A DNA stretch of 64,000 nt, taken from positions 1,674,001 to 1,738,000 of the forward strand of contig JAPXFQ010002738.1 of NCBI GenBank assembly GCA_028564705.1, in the 5' to 3' direction. Below, piece after piece: positions 54,801 through 57,800 of this stretch. The position numbers were made by a program, and so were the translations under genes. The notes below the pieces were generated by a model. The model saw only the letters and a program-made list of their open reading frames with translations, was not told where the DNA came from and did not search any database. The stretch's first letter is position 1; every line of letters begins with the position of its first letter. The DNA comes from Apricaphanius iberus (lineage: Eukaryota > Chordata > Actinopteri > Cyprinodontiformes > Aphaniidae).

Positions 54801-57800
54801 AGAAATCAGACTCTTACTTGTAAGGGTCACTGGGGTCGTTGGCGTCGCAGGCCTCAGCATGTCCATTACACACACATCTTCCTCCGATGCTGATGTCTTT
54901 GATACTGTAGTAGTACTGCAAGGAATCATTCAGTTACCACCTGCTTGTTTTAGCAACACCAGGGTTACAGATAAAAGTACGACTGAGTGAACTTTGGCGT
55001 GCGGCGTGGCCTCACCCTGCGGGTGACGGTGGGGTCGCGCAGCGCCTTGCCCATCAGGTGTCCCAGCAGGGTGTTTGTCCTCAGGAAGCGGAGGCGGATG
55101 TTGGTGGCCTTGGTGAAGTCCCTAAGCACTGGCGAATAGGAGAAGTTCATGGCCCCGGGCCGGCCGTTCACCAGGGACACCACAATCTGACAAAGGGGGG
55201 GGCATCAGAAAATTCACAATCAGATAATGCACATCATGTTTTAGAGCAGACAAGACAAAGTAGGGGTGTAAAGAACAAAAAAAATCATAAAATCACGTTT
55301 CTATACGTTTTTGGTACATTTTGCTCGCGGCATAATGTTTAATGGCACAACCCGGCACTTTATCCCTTCATCATGTTGTGGAAATCTACAGACGTACTTC
55401 TGTAAGCTATCATTAATTTTACCGCTTAATCAAAGCTTACTTTCTGTCGTCCATTTCGCCATTGAGGAAGAAATACGTTCACAAGCCAAGAAAAAAACTG
55501 AAACAGCGCTTTGATAGTAAGCAGTGACGCCGTGAAAAGCTAGCGCCCCCTGCTGTCCTGGGGAGACAATGGGGAGTAGAGAGTAAAAAACGGAGTACTA
55601 TAAACAAAACCCGTCTCCGTCAATACGTCTGCGTTTTAATGCAAATTTGCAGTCGGAGAAGCATAAACTAGGCTTTAAGCAGGGGGACAAGTCTGGTGCT
55701 GCAGGATTGTAGTTCCTGTTGGCATGTTGTGTTACTGATGGTAGCCTTTGTTATTTTGGTTCCACCTCTCTGCAGGTCATTCATTGGGTTTGCTCTCCGT
55801 TCTTGTGATAATTTTGACCCCACAGGGTGAGATTTTGGTGGAGCCCCAGATGGAGGGAGATTAGCAGTGGTCTTGGATATCTTCCATTTTCTAATAATTC
55901 CTCCCACAGTTGATTTCTTCACACAAAGCTGCTAAATTAGTTTCAAACACCTCTTATAAGACTGATATTTATCTTTCCAGCACAAATGCAATCACCTCTC
56001 CGTTTTCCAGTGGGACGATACGCGAGTACTCTGTGGTGCAGATAACGTGGTCATCATTGTTGATTCTCTCGATGGTCCTCTGTCCAAAACGTTCAATACA
56101 GTCCCTCTTAGAGGCTGCAAACACAAATACAAGGAAATTAAAGAATATATTTGCAACGGTTTATGGATCCCCCGCCCTCACCCCTCACAGACAATTTTTA
56201 AGGTTTACAATGTGAACACAAATAAAAAGCCGAGCCAAAAAAATATTTAAAATGTCACGGCTCCAGCTGGTTGAGCGTGAGTAAACAGCAGCTGAAACAG
56301 CTCTGAGAATTACACCCTGCAGTCTACGGCTAATTTACGCAACTGTCTCTCTGTAGACTTACCCAAGTGGAGCACAAACCTCCACCCGAAGGAACCACAG
56401 GTGTTAACACCTCTGACCGGTTGATGCAGACATTTTCGTCTTTTGACACGAAGTATAGGTAGGTAACTGAATCAATCAAAACAGATTCCCCAGAAAGCAT
56501 TTGAAGACACCAAACTCAATGCCTCTCGCTAACCTGGAGCTGACAAACCGTCGAAGAGTCATGGAGGCTTTGGAGAGCATCCCATGAACCTGGTAACGTC
56601 ACTAAAACGGCAGCTTAGGGCTGCATGATTAACCATTATCGCAGCGATATTGAGGTTTTAACTCCCGCAATAACCTGACATCAGGAGGCTGAGGTTTTCT
56701 TCCCCGCCCCTGACATTTGAGTGACCAACCTATTAGCCAATGGAAACAAGCTTGTATGCACTGGCTTTCTGTCAGCAGCAAAGCAGCCAACACGCAACAC
56801 GTAGCTCGAATTGTGCCAATAGAAAGAGCTTGTAACTGTGCAGAAATGGCCGAAGGCACTTTTCAGTGACAGGAGAGGAAGCACTTTGGTTAACAAGATG
56901 GCTGGTACTTCAGCTGTTTGGACATATTTTGGATTCGCGAAGAACGACGTGGAGCAAAAGAGCGCTAAATGTAGAGTATGTCCAGAGGAAAGACTACCAA
57001 TCCATACCAGCATCTTGAAAATCACCACCGACAGCAATATGATGCATGCACAAAAAAGTGTGGACGAAGACGAAGCCACGACTAGCACAAAAAAAAGTAA
57101 CCAACCCAGCATTAAAACTGTTTCTGATTTTACACTTTCTTATCTTGCAGAAGGCTGGATAAGGTGTTGTTTTTAATTGTTATTATTATTTATTTTAAAA
57201 TGTGTGGACTATAACAGTCTAATGTTTAGTAAATGGCTATGGACTACAGAAGTATTTTGTTTTCTAATTGTAAATCTAAATTTAGTAAGAATTAGTTTTC
57301 AATTTTTCAGTGTTTAAGATTGTTCAACTTAAAAACCAATTACCAAGTGGTTAAGTTAATTTCCATTACTTCTTCTTATTCTTTAATATTTAGGTTCAGG
57401 TATTTAATAATAACGAAGCATCAAACAATCTCATTACCTCAATCACTAAGTATGTTGTTTATTCAACCCTTTGTGTGGTAAAAGTAACAACATATTTTAT
57501 TCATAATTTTAGTTTTATGCACTTAAAAGTATCGAACGCAAAAATCGAACACCGCATTGCGATATTTGTCAGAGAAACCGCAATTAGGTTTTTACTAAAA
57601 ACGGTGCAGCTCTACGGCAGCTTGTTGTAAGTTGTATTAAAAGCCTGTAACTAACACCAGAAGAACACAAAGAAGCACTTCCAAGAGGCCCCAAACTCCA
57701 AGGTGAAAAGTAGTAGCTATGAATAACAAAACATTGGTTAATATTGAGTTTTGAGGCAGATAATGCCTTATTTAGAGGCGGCACTTCATCTGCCCTATTT

